The notes beneath the pieces are model-generated. The model was not told the DNA's origin. It was given only the letters and a program-made list of their open reading frames with translations, and did no database searches. The position numbers and the translations under genes were made by a program. From Sweltsa coloradensis (lineage: Eukaryota; Arthropoda; Insecta; Plecoptera; Chloroperlidae), in the NCBI GenBank assembly GCA_024449915.1, contig JAMZAV010000300.1, forward strand, positions 124,001-188,000: a stretch of DNA of 64,000 bases. Reading direction: 5' to 3'. Shown one piece after another: positions 34,366 through 47,479 of the stretch. Positions within the stretch are counted from its first letter, which is position 1, and every line of letters starts with the position of its first letter.

Positions 34366-34880
34366 TTAATAGGACTACAGACCAAATCCCTTGCATTCGC
34401 ATTAACGACTGAGGAAAACCTCGGAAAAACCTCTGTTAGGATTGTCGGTTTGACGGGAATCTAATCCGGGACATCCCGCAATGAACGAAGGAACCTCGTG
34501 ATTGTGGATTTCGTTTTTACAATACTAATCATCGTGAACGTAGTAAGACTGTGTCAAAAAAATAAAAACAATCTGTTTATGATGTGTCCGCTTTTTGGGG
34601 TCTAATGGGACTCGAACTGTTCGATTAAATCTCGGGAAAAACCTCTGTTCAGGTTGCGAGCGGGATTTCAATGCCGTGCATCAACGCTAACGATGAGGAA
34701 ACTCGGAAAGATCCCTGAGGGTCGTTTACGGAACTACAGACCAAATCCCTTGCATTCGTATTAACGACTGAGGAAAACCTCGGAAAAACCTCTGTTAGGA
34801 TTGTCGGTTTGACGGGAATCTAATCCGGGACATCCCGAATCAGAGTCTAGCGCTTAGCGCTTGAGCAACACACCGAATAG
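34366..34880 (-). repeat. tRNA-derived SINE, partly duplicated
   Basis: A 110-base block (CTACAGACCAAATCCCTTGC to GGGACATCCCG) occurs at 34373-34480 and 34733-34838. In the second copy the minus strand carries a tRNA-like head (GGTGTGTTGCTCAAGCGCTA, B-box-like GGATTAGATTCCC). It is followed by CAGAGGTTTTTCCGAGGTTT and TCCTCAGTCGTTA. A GGTTTTTCCGAGGTTTTCC segment is, from memory, a feature of several invertebrate SINEs. Confidence 0.55.
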
Positions 34881-36003
34881 ATGGGAAATTAATTCGTGCA
34901 TATTTATTTTAGAGCATTACAAATTAGTAACAATTTATTTCTAAGCTTATTAAAATGTAGATATTTCCATCATTTCAAACGAATGACTTGTTAGTTCCAG
35001 GAAGCATGCATTCGATCGCTTGTTCCAGTTTCGAAAAGCTCTCTGCATTGTGGTGATCGATGAAGATTTCGGAAGAACTGTTATGTGTAAGAATCAGTAT
35101 TCAACTCGTAGCTTGCAGTGTGAAACCCTAGTCGAGAAGGAGTGAAGGACGGCGAGATAGTTGGATAAAGTTGACTACTACCATGGCAACAGGCGTAGCG
35201 GAGTGGGGGCGGCAAGGGGTGGGGAGGGAGGGTGTCGATAAGGGCATAAACCCTCCCTAAATGTGCGTGTGCTATTATTATGCATAAAAGCTTCACCCTG
35301 GTACTGCTAGAGCGGTGAATATAGGGTAGTGATCGGGGGCGCTACGTCGAGGCTTGCATTCATTACCATCTGTGATCATACAACCGATTTATAAGAGGGT
35401 CGGCCTGGAATACCCCGCCGCGTCCTAGAGAAATTAGCGGCAATATGATACATTGAGTGCTAGTAGCAACCTATTTACGTTGCATTGCGCCACGGGGCAC
35501 TCACTTCCACGACGATCATAATGTGCAGGCAGCTGAAGAACATCATACACAACCTCATAATCACTTATCGGTGAATGATACGTTGTAGGTGGAGGTGAAT
35601 CTATCGGCCTCATTTAAATTTTCTTAGATATTACTTTATCAACACAACATATATACAAACAAGACCACACACAATATTAACATCGGCAAAGAGCTAAATA
35701 GAAGGTCCTTGGTCTATTGATTCTGTTATTTGTTCAGTCGGTATCATTATTATGGCCATCTGTCTGGGCATCTATTTTTTAATTTACTTTTGGGTTGATT
35801 ATAGTGCGCCCAATATAGACGATTATAGTGAATTCAATTATGTATGCCCCTGACTACCCCCCCCCCTTGATACTCTTGTCTACAAACCGACGTACTTCGA
35901 AATGTTTTTTTATACTATCTTTGTACCGGGTGAAGAAAAAAATCGTACCGTGCAAGATATTGACGAGTAAAAGTTTCAAAGTACTGTCTCAGTTTCTGGA
36001 CAA
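34880..36003. other. no recognisable feature
   Basis: Nothing coding or repetitive recognised. 35300-35560 is somewhat GC-richer. Confidence 0.35.
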
Positions 36004-36010
36004 GTGTATC

Positions 36011-37975
36011 CCACGCATACAAAAAAACTTGCGTATAACAGCCAAACTTTATACACTCAAAAGTAATGAGATCTAAAAAAAGAGGCAAGCTCATCTTCCC
36101 TTCCACATTTGCGCATTTGCGAATTTGCAACTATTAATGAATGCGCAAATGTGGAAGGGAAGATATGCTGGCTCAGTCTTAACTCGGCTATTCTTAGCTC
36201 GCCTACATCAATTAGTATAGTGATATTTCAGGTGTAATTGCCCGCTTCCAAGAACCACGTATCTACTTTAATTGGTCGTAGGAGGGGTTTTCTTGACTCG
36301 CCTACGCCAATGGCAGCGAGCCTTTCAAATGGTTATGCGACCTGACCGGCAAGTTTGAATTGTTCCGAAATTAACCGTTGACATGTCACTTCCCGGACAG
36401 AATTTCGGCCTCCAATATGACACATCTCTCTTCGATGCGCCAGGCAATCATCACCGTCAAGGGGAACTGCCCAACGTGACCAGTACCAAAATATTAACAA
36501 TATGCTACCAAATTTAAAATTATACGGCTACAGATTGGTGACTCGCCTATTATGATGCAGTTAAGTACATTCTCAAGGATGAGGGTGGAGTGATAATGTA
36601 GTAAAGAGACTCAAGTGCATACTTGGGGAAGGAACTTTTAAAATTAACGAGTTCCATTTTCTGTTACATTTTAAGGAGCGCGATCCTTTTTAGTGTTGAG
36701 GAACTATTAAGTGATTAAGTTAACATTTTAAGGGAACTTTTTAAGAGAGATTTACTTCCTTTTCTGAGGAACTTGAATTGAACTTGAATGGTAACTACAT
36801 GAAATACGTGACTACATCTAGCTTAGGGCCTACTTCTTCAAGTCAAGGCGTAAGTCACAATAACAAAATGGATTACATAACCTAATATTCTTATTATTTC
36901 ATAACATTAACTAAGATAATATTTTCTTGTGTGGATATAACATAGCACTTTAAGACAACCTTGTATTAAATAAAAAGATATATATTAAAAAGGCACAAAG
37001 TGAGCAACGTTTCGAGCAAAATTCTATCTGGGAAGTGCCCTGTCAACGTTAAATTTCGGAATAATTTAAACTTGCCGGTCAGGTCGCATAACCATTTGAA
37101 AGGCTCGCTGCCATTGGCGTAGGCGAGTCAAGAAAACCCCTCTTACGACCAATTAAAGTAGATACGTGGTTCTTGGAAGCGGCCAATTACACCTGAAATA
37201 CCACTACTAATTGATGTAGGCGAGCTAAGAATAGCCGAGTTTAAGAACGTACCAGATATGCTTGGCCCTTTTTTAGATCTCATTACTTTTGAGTGTGTAC
37301 GGTTTGGCTGTATTTTTACAAGTTTTTTTGTATGCGTAGGATCTCATTACTTTTTCAAGTTCCACTGCAATTAAATATAAATAAAAATAGAATGCGAATA
37401 ACTTTAATAAAGTTGTATAAATTGCTAAGGTTATACAAATTGACAATACGATGTTAAATATCTCGTGCCCCAAAGAATTGATTTTTGTACGCATATTAGG
37501 TAATTATTGTCAAGTTTCTATATAGTTACTTGTTGATTATATACCTGTAAAAGCCTAATATTAAAACCTTTATCTGGATGCCTTCCAGCTATCTTTTTCA
37601 ACTTTTTCTTTCAAAAGGCACTACATCACCATTACCTTAATGTCCATGTACAATATGAACGTTGTAGCCCCACACGTTTGGTCAGAATCGCTGGCCAATT
37701 GAAACTGACGAGTAAGTAGTAGTAGTAGCCAGTAGCTATTTTGAGCATGTTTCAAGTCATTTTTTCACCAAATAGGAATATTCGTACACCAACCAAATTT
37801 GGCATGTGCTGTCAGGTACCTAAATCCCCATGATTTTGATAGTTTTTAAGTTCACATCACGTTTCATGACGGCTGGGCGACACCTCGAAATCACCCCAAC
37901 TCTGCTTGCTGTATAAGGTGCCAGAGTGTGTAGCGCACCGCAGCTTGGCTGCGGCGCCCTAACGGGCACCTAGAT
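36011..37975 (-). mobile_element. element X copy 2
   Basis: The inverted counterpart of X copy 1. 37975-37520 matches 25344-25830 (ATCTAGGTGCCCGTTAGGGC onward) and 37345-37395 matches 27020-27050 (GGAACTTGAAAAAGTAATGA). Its 3' end is a long foldback (36011-37337). The possible target duplication GTGTATC/GTGTTAC agrees at 5 of 7 bases. Confidence 0.55.
36013..37337. repeat. 1.3-kb foldback at the end of X copy 2
   Basis: The outer arms (ACGCATACAAAAAAACTTG) correspond to the 27051 palindrome. Inner arms 36167-36420 and 37010-37255 (ACTCGCCTACGCCAATGGCA and complement) surround a loop of about 560 bases. A further short palindrome sits at 36098-36166. Confidence 0.8.
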
Positions 37976-38189
37976 GTGTTACAAATAGAAACAAAATATG
38001 AGCCTCCAAACCAAAAATTATGAGCAGGAATATGTCCGAAGTATAAATCATTAAATTCTCTATAGTCTATATTGGGTGTAATGCTCAAACAAAAAATAAT
38101 TACATTTGTTTTTGTGTGTTTTTGACTTTTCGTTAATTTGTCCATTAATTTAAATTTAATGGTATTATTGATGACAATACTGTGCCGCT

Positions 38190-38702
38190 TCGCGAACGCT
38201 TTTTCCAGTCTTGTTGACGGATGAGCTTTTGTGGATGACTTTTTCTGTTCAATGATTACTAAGTTTTTTGTATGCTACTTTTCAAGTTCCATTGCAAAAT
38301 GTTTTTTTGTTAAATAAGGTTAGTTTTTTATATTAACTGCTATGGTATGTCAAATATCTCGAGGCCCAAAGACTTGCGTTTTGTACGCATTGTTGGTGAT
38401 TGTTGTCAAGTTTCTATAGTACTTGTTAATTATACACCTGTAAAATGCTTATATTAAATGTCTATGAATTCTGGCTAACTTTTTCTACTTTTTCTTTCAA
38501 AAGGCAATACATCACCATAATCTTAATGTCAATGTGAAATATGAACGTTGTTACCCCACCCGTTTGGTCAGAATCAGCCCAAGCATCACGAAAATATCGC
38601 ATTAAAAATAGAAAAAAAATCGTAAAAGTACGATATTCATGAGGCCTCAGAGATTTCGAAGGTTCCTTTCAATTGTCATCAAGATCGCATATGCGCGTTT
38701 GA
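38190..38702 (-). repeat. family B fragment, inverted to its neighbour
   Basis: GCGAACGCTTTTTCCAGTCT and GTTGACGGATGAGC form a decayed tail and inverted repeat on the left. The interior (ttctggctaactttttctac, gtcaatgtgaaatatgaacg) is the inverse of 38960-39250. It ends abruptly at 38702 where the next copy begins. Confidence 0.5.
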
Positions 38703-39453
38703 TTGGATGAGCGAAGCGAAGACTACAATTTCACTGACCCCTCAAAAAATTTAGCTCCAATGTTTTTTTTTTTTGTATTTTTGTCTGTTTGTTAGCAGGA
38801 TTCCGGGTAAACGACATAAGCGATCTTGATGAAAATTGTAGGGGATCTTCGAAATCTCTAAACTTAGAGGTGTTTTGTTTTTGGGTACAATCGAAGAAAT
38901 ATTTCTCATGAATATCGTACTTTTACGATTTTTTTCGATTTTTAGTGCGATATTTTCGTGTCATTTGGGCCGATTCTGACCAAACGGGTGGGGCTACAAC
39001 GTTCATATTATACATGGACATTGAGGTTATGGTGATGTAGTACCTTTTGAAAGAAAATGTTGGAAAAATTAGCCAGAATTCATAGAAATAAAGCTTTTAA
39101 TATAAGTTTTTACGGTTTAGTGCGATATTTTCGTGCCATTTGGGCCGATTATGACCAAACGGGTGAGGCTACAACGTTCACATTATACATGGACATTAAG
39201 GTTATGGGGATGTAGTACCCTTTGAAAGAAAAAGTTGAAAAAGTTAGCCAGAATCCATAGAAATTAATATAAATTTTTTACGGTAAATAATAACATTTGA
39301 CAAGTAACAATAGAAACTTGTCAACAATCACCTACAATGCATAGGCAGCAAAGCAAAACACTTACAATTTACAAAAGTAAAGATTTCCCACGCAAACTAA
39401 AAACTTAAAAAAAGCTCATCCATCAACGCGGCGGGACTTTAGCGTTTTCCTAG
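38703..39453 (+). mobile_element. Helentron-like family B copy 4
   Basis: 5' end TTGGATGAGCGAAGCGAAGA. 3' end GCTCATCCATCAACGCGGCG then GGGACTTTAGCGTTTTCCTA G (CTAG at 39450-39453), with stem AACGC..GCGTT. Two internal units of about 175 bases (GATATTTTCGTGCCATTTGG, CATGGACATTAAGGTTATGG). Confidence 0.65.
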
Positions 39454-40050
39454 TACATATCCAACTTATACGACTAAGTTCATTGGAAATTTAAATAAGA
39501 TATTAACAATTAAATGCCACATTAATTTGAATAGCGACACCCTTGTCATTTATAGCCCTGTATTATTACATGTAAAAAGAAACTGGCAATTAGAAAGGGG
39601 GCCTATTCGAGTTTGTTCTGCAGTTCATATGGCATCAATTTAATTGCAATCATATACTAACGCGTTTGGAAGTACTTGGAAGTCGTTTAATAATGTAAAA
39701 TCTATTAATAAACACATTATGATTTTTTTGCAAACTAAATAATCTATTTGTGTATAGAACAAGAAACAAAGTAAGTTTTTTCGTTCTGGTGAGTATACAT
39801 TTGCCAAACTTTTATTCATTGATAAAAGTCACAATAGTGGCAGTGGAGGATCAACAAACAAATAAATAAAAATCAGTTTCTTATAACTACTTTATACACA
39901 TGTTGGAAACGTATATTGGTGAACAACTGTGGCATTTGTTTGAACGGTGAACCTGTGTGGAAGTGTATATTCCTCATCGTGTTGCTGATTTTAACTAAGT
40001 GTTTAACAAAATATAGCACGAACCCACAAACGGATGCATTTTTTTTTTTT

Positions 40051-40088
<38 letters not shown>

Positions 40089-40769
40089 GAAATTTTACAA
40101 ACGTTAATTAATTTGTTTTCAATTAAGAGCACCTGACGTCTAATAGTTTTCGTTTTGGGCCATTCACAAAACAACGGATAAACAATAATAATTTGTCATC
40201 AGTTCGTTTTGTGTACGCACTTCATTATCACTAAATCAACAATTGAAAGCAATTACATTTCAAATGGTCCTCGTTTATATTCATGACAACCAATTAAAAA
40301 TAAATCTGAATAAATTCATACCAAAGCTTTTGTTCCACTTCCGTACCATGTGATGGTCAATATGTGCCCAATTCCTGTCCCAATTTATTATTAGGGACAG
40401 TGGACACCATTTGTATAATGTAAGCCACATTTTCGCGTTACGTAATAATAGTCACTCTCCGTTTACAGTGCATTTCGATTCGAAGCTCCATTCAACATTT
40501 GGTCATCCGCTAAAGCCAACAAACAACAATACATTCCATCATTTCCGGCGAGTTGGTAATGTGGGTGCTGTGTGGTCTTGCTAAGCCACTCTGTCAAATG
40601 TCAGTCGTGTGCACGTGATACGTGACTCTGACCAATGAGTACAGAGCTTGATATCACCGCAATCGATAGGACAATGAGAGCGCAAGAGAAGCGTGGCCCA
40701 TTGAAGCCGACCTCGGCGAGAACGAGACAAACAAACTCCATTTAAATACTTCATCGTAGATCACTTACA
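39454..40769. other. no gene; (AG)n microsatellite
   Basis: (AG)n of about 16 units at 40052-40084. Nothing else recognised. Confidence 0.45.
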
Positions 40770-40772
40770 AAC

Positions 40773-40834
40773 GTAAAGCGCGATACCGATTTGGGAGGTA
40801 CTGGGTTCGATTTCCGCCACCAGAAATTGTGATT
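40773..40834 (+). repeat. tRNA-like SINE fragment
   Basis: GCGCGATACCGATTTGGGAG and TACTGGGTTCGATTTCCGCC contain a good B box (GGTTCGATTTCC) and a weak A-box side. Confidence 0.35.
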
Positions 40835-43800
40835 GAAGTTTTTTTCTAGATGCTACAGGAATACAGCTATCATATAACTCAAAATACCTAGTTAGACTTC
40901 TGCGAATTGAGGGGAATGCAATTGTCGTATGCATGGTCAGGTTTCCCACGAGAAAAAGAACTCACCACATACCAAACTAACAAAATGTCCACGAAACCGA
41001 TGGAAACAAATTCAGGAAGAAAATATAGACACCACCGACAATAAGGGGCAACTTTGAAAACAAAGTTCCATCTAAATACGCCACTTTTGAGTTACGTACA
41101 ATCCTGAAATTAACGTTGCAACATTAGCCTGCATCAACACTATTATTATCGTGGATCTGTTCTGTGTTATACATCGCCTTAAAATCGACAGGTAACTCTT
41201 AAGTATCGCTTGAAACTCTGATTCGGGATGACACGCGTTCGATAAATATGTTTTTATAAGTGCTCAGAATCTATTATTTACATATGCAGATATGTAATAT
41301 ATAAATCTTTAATATAATATAATAATAATTTGAATGTAAACACGGGAGCTGGAGGCTGGCCACTTCCCAAATGTGTCCCCAAAAGGCACTTAATTGTTTT
41401 CTGACCAAATGCCTTCGCTACCTCAATACTCAATTAAGTATTTATAACGCTCTGAAATTATTTATTTTATCCCTTCCTGCTCATAAGCTCTATGCAAATA
41501 CAAACACAAGTGCCCAAAATAGGGAACGAAGCTTAACATTCAATTCTTTGGTGGAGGTGCCGGGTATATGGAGATTGTACTTTTATATGGCACCATTAAA
41601 AATTCTGTATCATTTTTGTTGAATGCAACGCCAATAAAAAAACGCATTGAAATCGGAGGTCATGTTCGGTTTTTTGCGTGAGACATGACCCGTGCGCTGA
41701 CAGACGAACAGACGGACATGTGATCCTAATGATTTCGATGGTAAGGTAGAGATAAGTAGAACGGCTACCATAGACAAGACTTGAATACGATACATATACA
41801 TTTCGTAATTGTCTTCGAGCTTGTGTTTATTCATTCCAAAGAACTCGAGTAGTATATAGTTACAGTTACAGTACCGTATGACCAGACATTTTGTTATCAC
41901 TGCACGTACAGGTAGGATACGGAGAAAACAGAGTTTCAATCGTATAACGAAACCACGATCGTATTACCAATACGTTCTTAAATGGCGGGTGGGGTACAAT
42001 ACCCTTCCTCGCACAAGGGGTCGTTCTGGAGCTGGAATACACGCTGAAGTGAACCGTATTTTATTACTACGTGCTTTGGTTTTAAAATATAATGGCTTCG
42101 TAAATATTGATCTACACAGATAGTTCTAGCTATTCTTGTAACAAGATATTAAGAAATATAAGATGTCGATGAGTATGACGTCGAAGCTAACAGAGTTGGT
42201 ACTTTCCGCGCCCACACTGAAAATCAAAAATGTGAGTGGGTATATAGACTATATTCTACGAATATATTTATTTTATGTATTTAGTAGTAAATAATACTCA
42301 TTGAACGTTATATCGTTTTCTACAATTGATATGTGCATGTATAGTATTATTTATTTAGCAGTGCCTCAACTCAGATTACATTATTCAATTATTAGCAACA
42401 TTATTAATATAAACATACATTTGCCTCTACCGGATATGGAGACAAATTAAAAATATACAATATCAATTACACCATTTCAATATTTCTCATTTTTAACATC
42501 CTACACTTTTGTATAATTCATCACAATCCCAATTGTATTAATTTAATATATAATATTATCATCATATACATTATATTTTATACGATTCTAATATATAGGA
42601 ATAGCAGGCCAACATTAACACAACCCGTAAGCCCGTACTATTAAGCATTATGTAAGCTATTCAATAAGAATCCCAAAATGAGCTTTTCTCATATGGTTTG
42701 TTTTAAGTTTCCCTGCTTTTATAAGTTTACTTCATTCCCTTAAAAAATTGACAGTATTATTATTATTGCGTATTTCCACCAAGCCGAGATTCTATCGAAT
42801 ATCCTAATTAAGCCCTTTTATAAATATTGATTTATCTTGTGATTTATGTTAGATCTTGGAACATTAATACTCACATAATTCGTAACAGTTTAATAGAAGT
42901 CTTTAATTTATTTTATAAACAAAGTTATGCATTTTGATTGCCTTACCGACACAGAATAACGTAATACAATACACAAATATATTATCAAAGAGCTGATAAT
43001 TTTTTTAAATATGAGTGCATTTTAGTGACTTATGGTTTACATTTAACTGATTAACCACATATTAGTTTCCATTCTGACCCAGCAAATCACTATATAGAAC
43101 CAAGCGCAACACCAACTGGTAATTAACTAGCCTCACACTAAACAAGTTAGTATTATTCTGAATTACTACACACATCCATGTGACATAATGTAATAATTCT
43201 TTATGCTGTATTTGATTTATCGTCTGTGTATTTTTGTGTAAGTTGTGGCTGTTTAAATATCACGGTTCCATAATTAAGGAATAATTGGCTCGCTAACTCG
43301 TGCCCTATGCCAGGGCGGTTATAAATGGAAGGATGAGCGTGATGTTTAGTCGTCTCCTTTAACCTATTACAAGAGCGTTTTTCCGTAAAAAAGTTTCTAT
43401 TTCAAATTAGTCGGATGGTGTGGAGCGTCGAGGCGCGGACAAATATTTACACACACGTCGTCGGGGGGAATGACACCAACCACGCCAGTTGTTAGTCAAG
43501 CTCAACTTTTTTAAATTTACAGCGGGACATTCCAAGGAGATTGAACTTTTCACAACTTTATAAAATAAACCAAACAAATTACGAATTAACCTAGAAACAT
43601 GTCTAGCGATTGTGGAAAACCATTTCTCAATTCAAGCTGTTCGAATCTTGGTTTGTTTGTGAGAAGCAATCCGGATCTTGGCACCCGCGTGTGTATTCTC
43701 TGTATCCGTATCTTATTAGCTTTCATGTCTCGTTACTGACACGCTTTTTGTTTTGTTTTCGACTTTCCTGTCCATTTTCCAATATATTGTCAGTAACGCT

Positions 43801-44463
43801 GTGTATTCTAAGCACGGATCCGATGTCGGTCGTGGAAGACGGTGCAAGAACTCTTTATGATACTTTATACCACGGAACTTGCAACCAAGTCTTCTTGTAG
43901 CGTTTCTCACGGGTTTTGACACCTTTAAGTCAAAACCTGTGGTTTTAACGTTCGCAATTTGTTCAGAATAATCATATTTTAAAAACCATTACCTCTATAA
44001 ATTGGCGTATAAAACTAATGTATATTGAATTTAAAAGTATACAATATACGTTAATAGGAAGGAAAGTACTTTGAAATCCAAGATGGCTGCCATAACGGTC
44101 ACTTTTAGACTCAAATGACGTATAACGTCTACGAATAGCATAAATGTGACACACTCTTTTGCTTAACTCCTAATCGTTTGTGCGGTAATTGGTTGTAGCA
44201 ACTTAATGGGCCTGATTAATTAAGAAGATCCAGATTTATGTTTAAGAAACGTGTAACAGCTCAGTAAAATTAATTTAAAACTTGTTGAGTAATTTGTTAA
44301 AATACACGCTGTAGTTTGAAAGTTTCTTAACAAGACTAACGGCCTATTTTCTCAATGTAGGGGAGGTCTATAGTCATAACCACACCGGGAATAGAACCAT
44401 CATCGCCGTTAGTGCATTTTAGTGTATTTTATAGTGGCATTCGATTGTACAATCAATTATTAA
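40835..44463. other. no recognisable gene
   Basis: 3.6 kb, AT-rich in 42130-43300. Frames at 41371-41622, 41610-41939 (minus), 41878-42123 and 43610-43900 have no recognisable motifs. This is the longest stretch without an identified repeat and may be unique sequence. Confidence 0.35.
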
Positions 44464-45102
44464 GGCTATTGTAACCAGGGTAGGGTCAAAACCTTAAAAG
44501 TCCATGAAAGTTGACTGAATGAAAGAGTACCTTTAATAAAACAGTGAAAAAATCTTTTTTTTTTGGTCGGGACATAACCTCACAATCGGCCATTATTTGT
44601 CGTTTTTTGATAGTAGAGTGGACAGCACAGCTAGTGCAAAATTAAGTTTTGGGAATCGGTTTTCTGGATATAGTTCAGCTATAACGACAAATAGCTTTCT
44701 GAAATAATAGTTGGTTTACGATTTTTTGGCCAGACGATACAAAACTAAAAATAAATCGTATTTGTACCGTTTGACAAAAAAATCGTAAACCAACTATTAT
44801 TTCAGAAATGTATTTGTCCTTATAGCTGAAGTTGAAGCTAAAGGAGTAAAGAAACTATATCCAGAAAACCAATTCTCAAAACTTAATGTTGCACTAGCTG
44901 TGCTGTCCACTCTATTGTCAAAAAACGACATATAATGGCCAAATTGTGAGGTTAAGTCGGGGGGGGGGGGACTTATCCTCACAATTGGCCATTATCCCAC
45001 ACAAAAAAGTACTGTTTTAAGTAGGGCCCTCTTTCATTCAGAAAACTTTTCAGCCATGTTTCTTCAACTTTCAAATTATCGGCCAGAGGTGGTACAATAG
45101 CC
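44464..45102. mobile_element. TTAA-flanked foldback MITE 3
   Basis: Ends GGCTATTGTAACCAGGG and, inverted, GGCTATTGTACCACC, with TTAA at 44460-44463 and 45103-45106. Arms of about 290 bases (GAGTGGACAGCACAGCTAGT and complement) around a centre near 44755. 639 bp. Shares its first seven bases and size with the element at 12193. Confidence 0.85.
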
Positions 45103-45324
45103 TTAAAGATTGCTGCCTTAATTTTGTGAAAATAACATTTTCTATTATGTGATTTTAGATTTAACAAATTTTGGTAATTTTGTAAATATTATAATTTGGC
45201 GAATTTGTTAAATTTTAAATGTGCTATTTTATAAATTTGTATTTTGGTCTCGATTTGGTTGGTCGGGAAACACTCCCGTAGGTGTAATTGTTATTATTTA
45301 CTACAATTCAGAATTTAAAAAAGT

Positions 45325-45485
45325 CCGCCCCAACTGGGATTCGAACCACGGGTCTCCCACATTCCAGGTGAGCGTCTTATATTGTATATTATAATGTTCC
45401 ATCCATTCAGATGTATAATGCAGCTACAGTTCAGAGATTAAAATGTACCCGTCCTGATGGTCTAGTGGTTAAGACGCCCACGTGT
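45325..45485. repeat. split inverted tRNA-like halves
   Basis: 45325-45378 on the minus strand reads AAGACGCTCACCTGGAATGT, GGGAGACCCGTGGTTCGAAT and CCCAGT (3' half with B box). 45450-45480 on the plus strand reads GTCCTGATGGTCTAGTGGTT AAGACGC (5' half with A box). Head and tail of one tRNA-like sequence face each other. Confidence 0.5.
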
Positions 45486-45566
45486 ATTTTGATGTCTTAA
45501 AATGTGTTGTATTTGTATTAAAATAGATATATTTGCCGGATAAAAGAATAATAATAATAATATCTA

Positions 45567-46311
45567 CTAGGAAAACGCTTAAGTCCCGCCGCGTTGTTGG
45601 ATGAGCGTAATTGGTGCATTGAGCTGCCATGTGTTATGCTGATTTTCTGTTGTTCTGTGAAAAAATCATTACTAAGTTGAAGATTTTTTTAAAATTAAAT
45701 TAAATTAAATACAAAATTAACTTAAATTTATTACTTTTTAAATTAATCGTAATTTAAAAAAAGGAAAAAATCGTAATATTGAAATTTTCTTAAGAAATAA
45801 TTATTCGATTGCGCACAAATTTTACACGAATATATTAATTCAAAAAATTAAGGTTCTGTGAAAAAATCATTACAATAGGATAAAGCATGTAGGTGTTACA
45901 AGTCAAAGAATTGATTTAAAAAAGAAAAAAAAACGTTAAATTTCGATTTTCATGAGAAATAGTTTTTTGATTGCGCTCAAATTTCACATGAATACCTAAA
46001 TTTATAAAATTAGGTTCTGTGAAAAAATCATTAAAATCGGATAAAGCATGTAAGTGTTATAAGCTGAAGAATTTTTTTTTAAATCGTAAAATTGCGATTT
46101 TAATAAGAAATTATTTTTCGATTGCGCTCAAAAACGTGGCAGTTCTAAGTTCAGAGATTTCAAAGGCCTCCATAAAATTTCATCGCAATTGGAGTATCGG
46201 TTTAGCCGGAATCGGGCTAACAAACACACAATAATACAAAAAAAAACATTCCGGATTTTTTCTCCAGTGTAGTGAAATGGAATCTTCGCTTCGCTCGCTA
46301 CGCTCATCCAA
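45567..46311 (-). mobile_element. Helentron-like family B copy 5
   Basis: Plus-strand left end CTAGGAAAACGCTTAAGTCC, then GCCGCGTTG and TTGGATGAGCGTAA. Right end GCTTCGCTCGCTACGCTCAT CCAA. A compact 745-bp copy with three internal units. The best reference for the family's minimal form. Confidence 0.7.
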
Positions 46312-46561
46312 TAACCAGGAACTAACAAAAAGAAGATTGTTGTGCATTGCCTGAAACCCGTAACCCATGCATGTGAGAGAAAAAAGTAGTAAGCTATTAA
46401 TATATTTTGAATGCGTGGGCCAATAAGACGGTAATATTTAACTTGAGCCATACAAATATAGATATGACTTAAAATATGTTTGATTAAATGTTAAAGGGGT
46501 GGAGTTTGGGAGGATGGAGGAGACTTGATAAAATTCAAAAAAATAACGAACATTTCATACG

Positions 46562-46715
46562 TTTGATCCTCCCAGCATGGATTAGTAACAGTACTCCATC
46601 CTCCCAGCATGGATTAGTCTAGTACTCCATCCTCCCAGCATGGATTGGTAACAGTACTCCATCCTCCCAGCATGGACTAGTAACAGTATATACTCCATGC
46701 TCCCAGCATGCCAAC
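46562..46715. repeat. minisatellite, about 33-bp unit
   Basis: Five units built on TACTCCATCCTCCCAGCATG GATTAGTAACAG, with an irregular fourth and fifth unit. Confidence 0.9.
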
Positions 46716-46719
46716 TGTA

Positions 46720-47262
46720 TGGTGACGGTACGTACGTCGTAAGTGAAAACTTCTCTAGCTACGTGTTCGCGAACTTGTAGGTAATCTGTTAAGTGGAGCA
46801 CGTGGTAGGTAAAATATATCTAATAATTTGTTCTTCTGCAGCTTCGGGCTCGGCTCCAAACCCGCCTGGCGACCAACGCTAACAATACTGGGATGGGGGC
46901 CAATCCGCAGGCGTGCTGACGAGCCGGTAAACAGATGCTTGCAATTATGCCAATTCATTCGAATCATAGTTTTGTTTGTTAGTATATAGAGCAGAATGGA
47001 ATGCATTGTGGCGAAACATAAGTTAGTTCAAAACTGTCACCAAAGGAATCACATGTTATTTATTTTGCATAGATTTTTAGTTGTTATTTCGCGAATCCAA
47101 AGAACATGATAACTATAAATTCATCACAATGGGGTACTGAATTGTGAGCAAAAAGTGTGACCTTTTTCATTGTACTTATAAAAATGATGCCAATTAATGA
47201 AAATGGAAGTTAAAATGTTTCTTATAGGTTATGAGTATGTCACAAATTGACAACGATAAAAG
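46720..47262. other. no recognisable feature
   Basis: Nothing recognised. Confidence 0.35.
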
Positions 47263-47470
47263 GGTCACGGGCTGGCATGGTTCTAGCAATTAGTGTACCT
47301 CATTCTATCAGAAGGTCCTGAATTCGATTCCCGGTTCAGTTTGTAACTTCTCTTGTGGACTTTGATCAATCCAGATGGTCAGCATGTCGACATGTGTAAA
47401 TGGTGACTTTGGACTTTGGAGCTCTCTTAGCAACGCAGCACAAAATAAATATAGTTGTTCCGAACTAGCG
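47263..47470 (+). repeat. tRNA-derived SINE
   Basis: The tRNA-like head at 47266-47334 has a B box (GAATTCGATTCCC). It is followed by GGTGACTTTGGACTTTGGAG, TCTTAGCAACGCAGCACAAA and ATAAATATAG, matching the core of the minus-strand SINE at 2690-3110. Confidence 0.55.
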
Positions 47471-47479
47471 ATGAGGTGC

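Noticed and set aside
46019..46451. Overlapping ORFs in family B repeats
   Set aside because: The same peptide appears wherever the repeat occurs, on either strand, with no family likeness. It is a shadow of the repeat.
46562..46715. CRISPR-like array of about 33-bp repeats
   Set aside because: Units are contiguous with no unique spacers and the genome is eukaryotic. It is a minisatellite.
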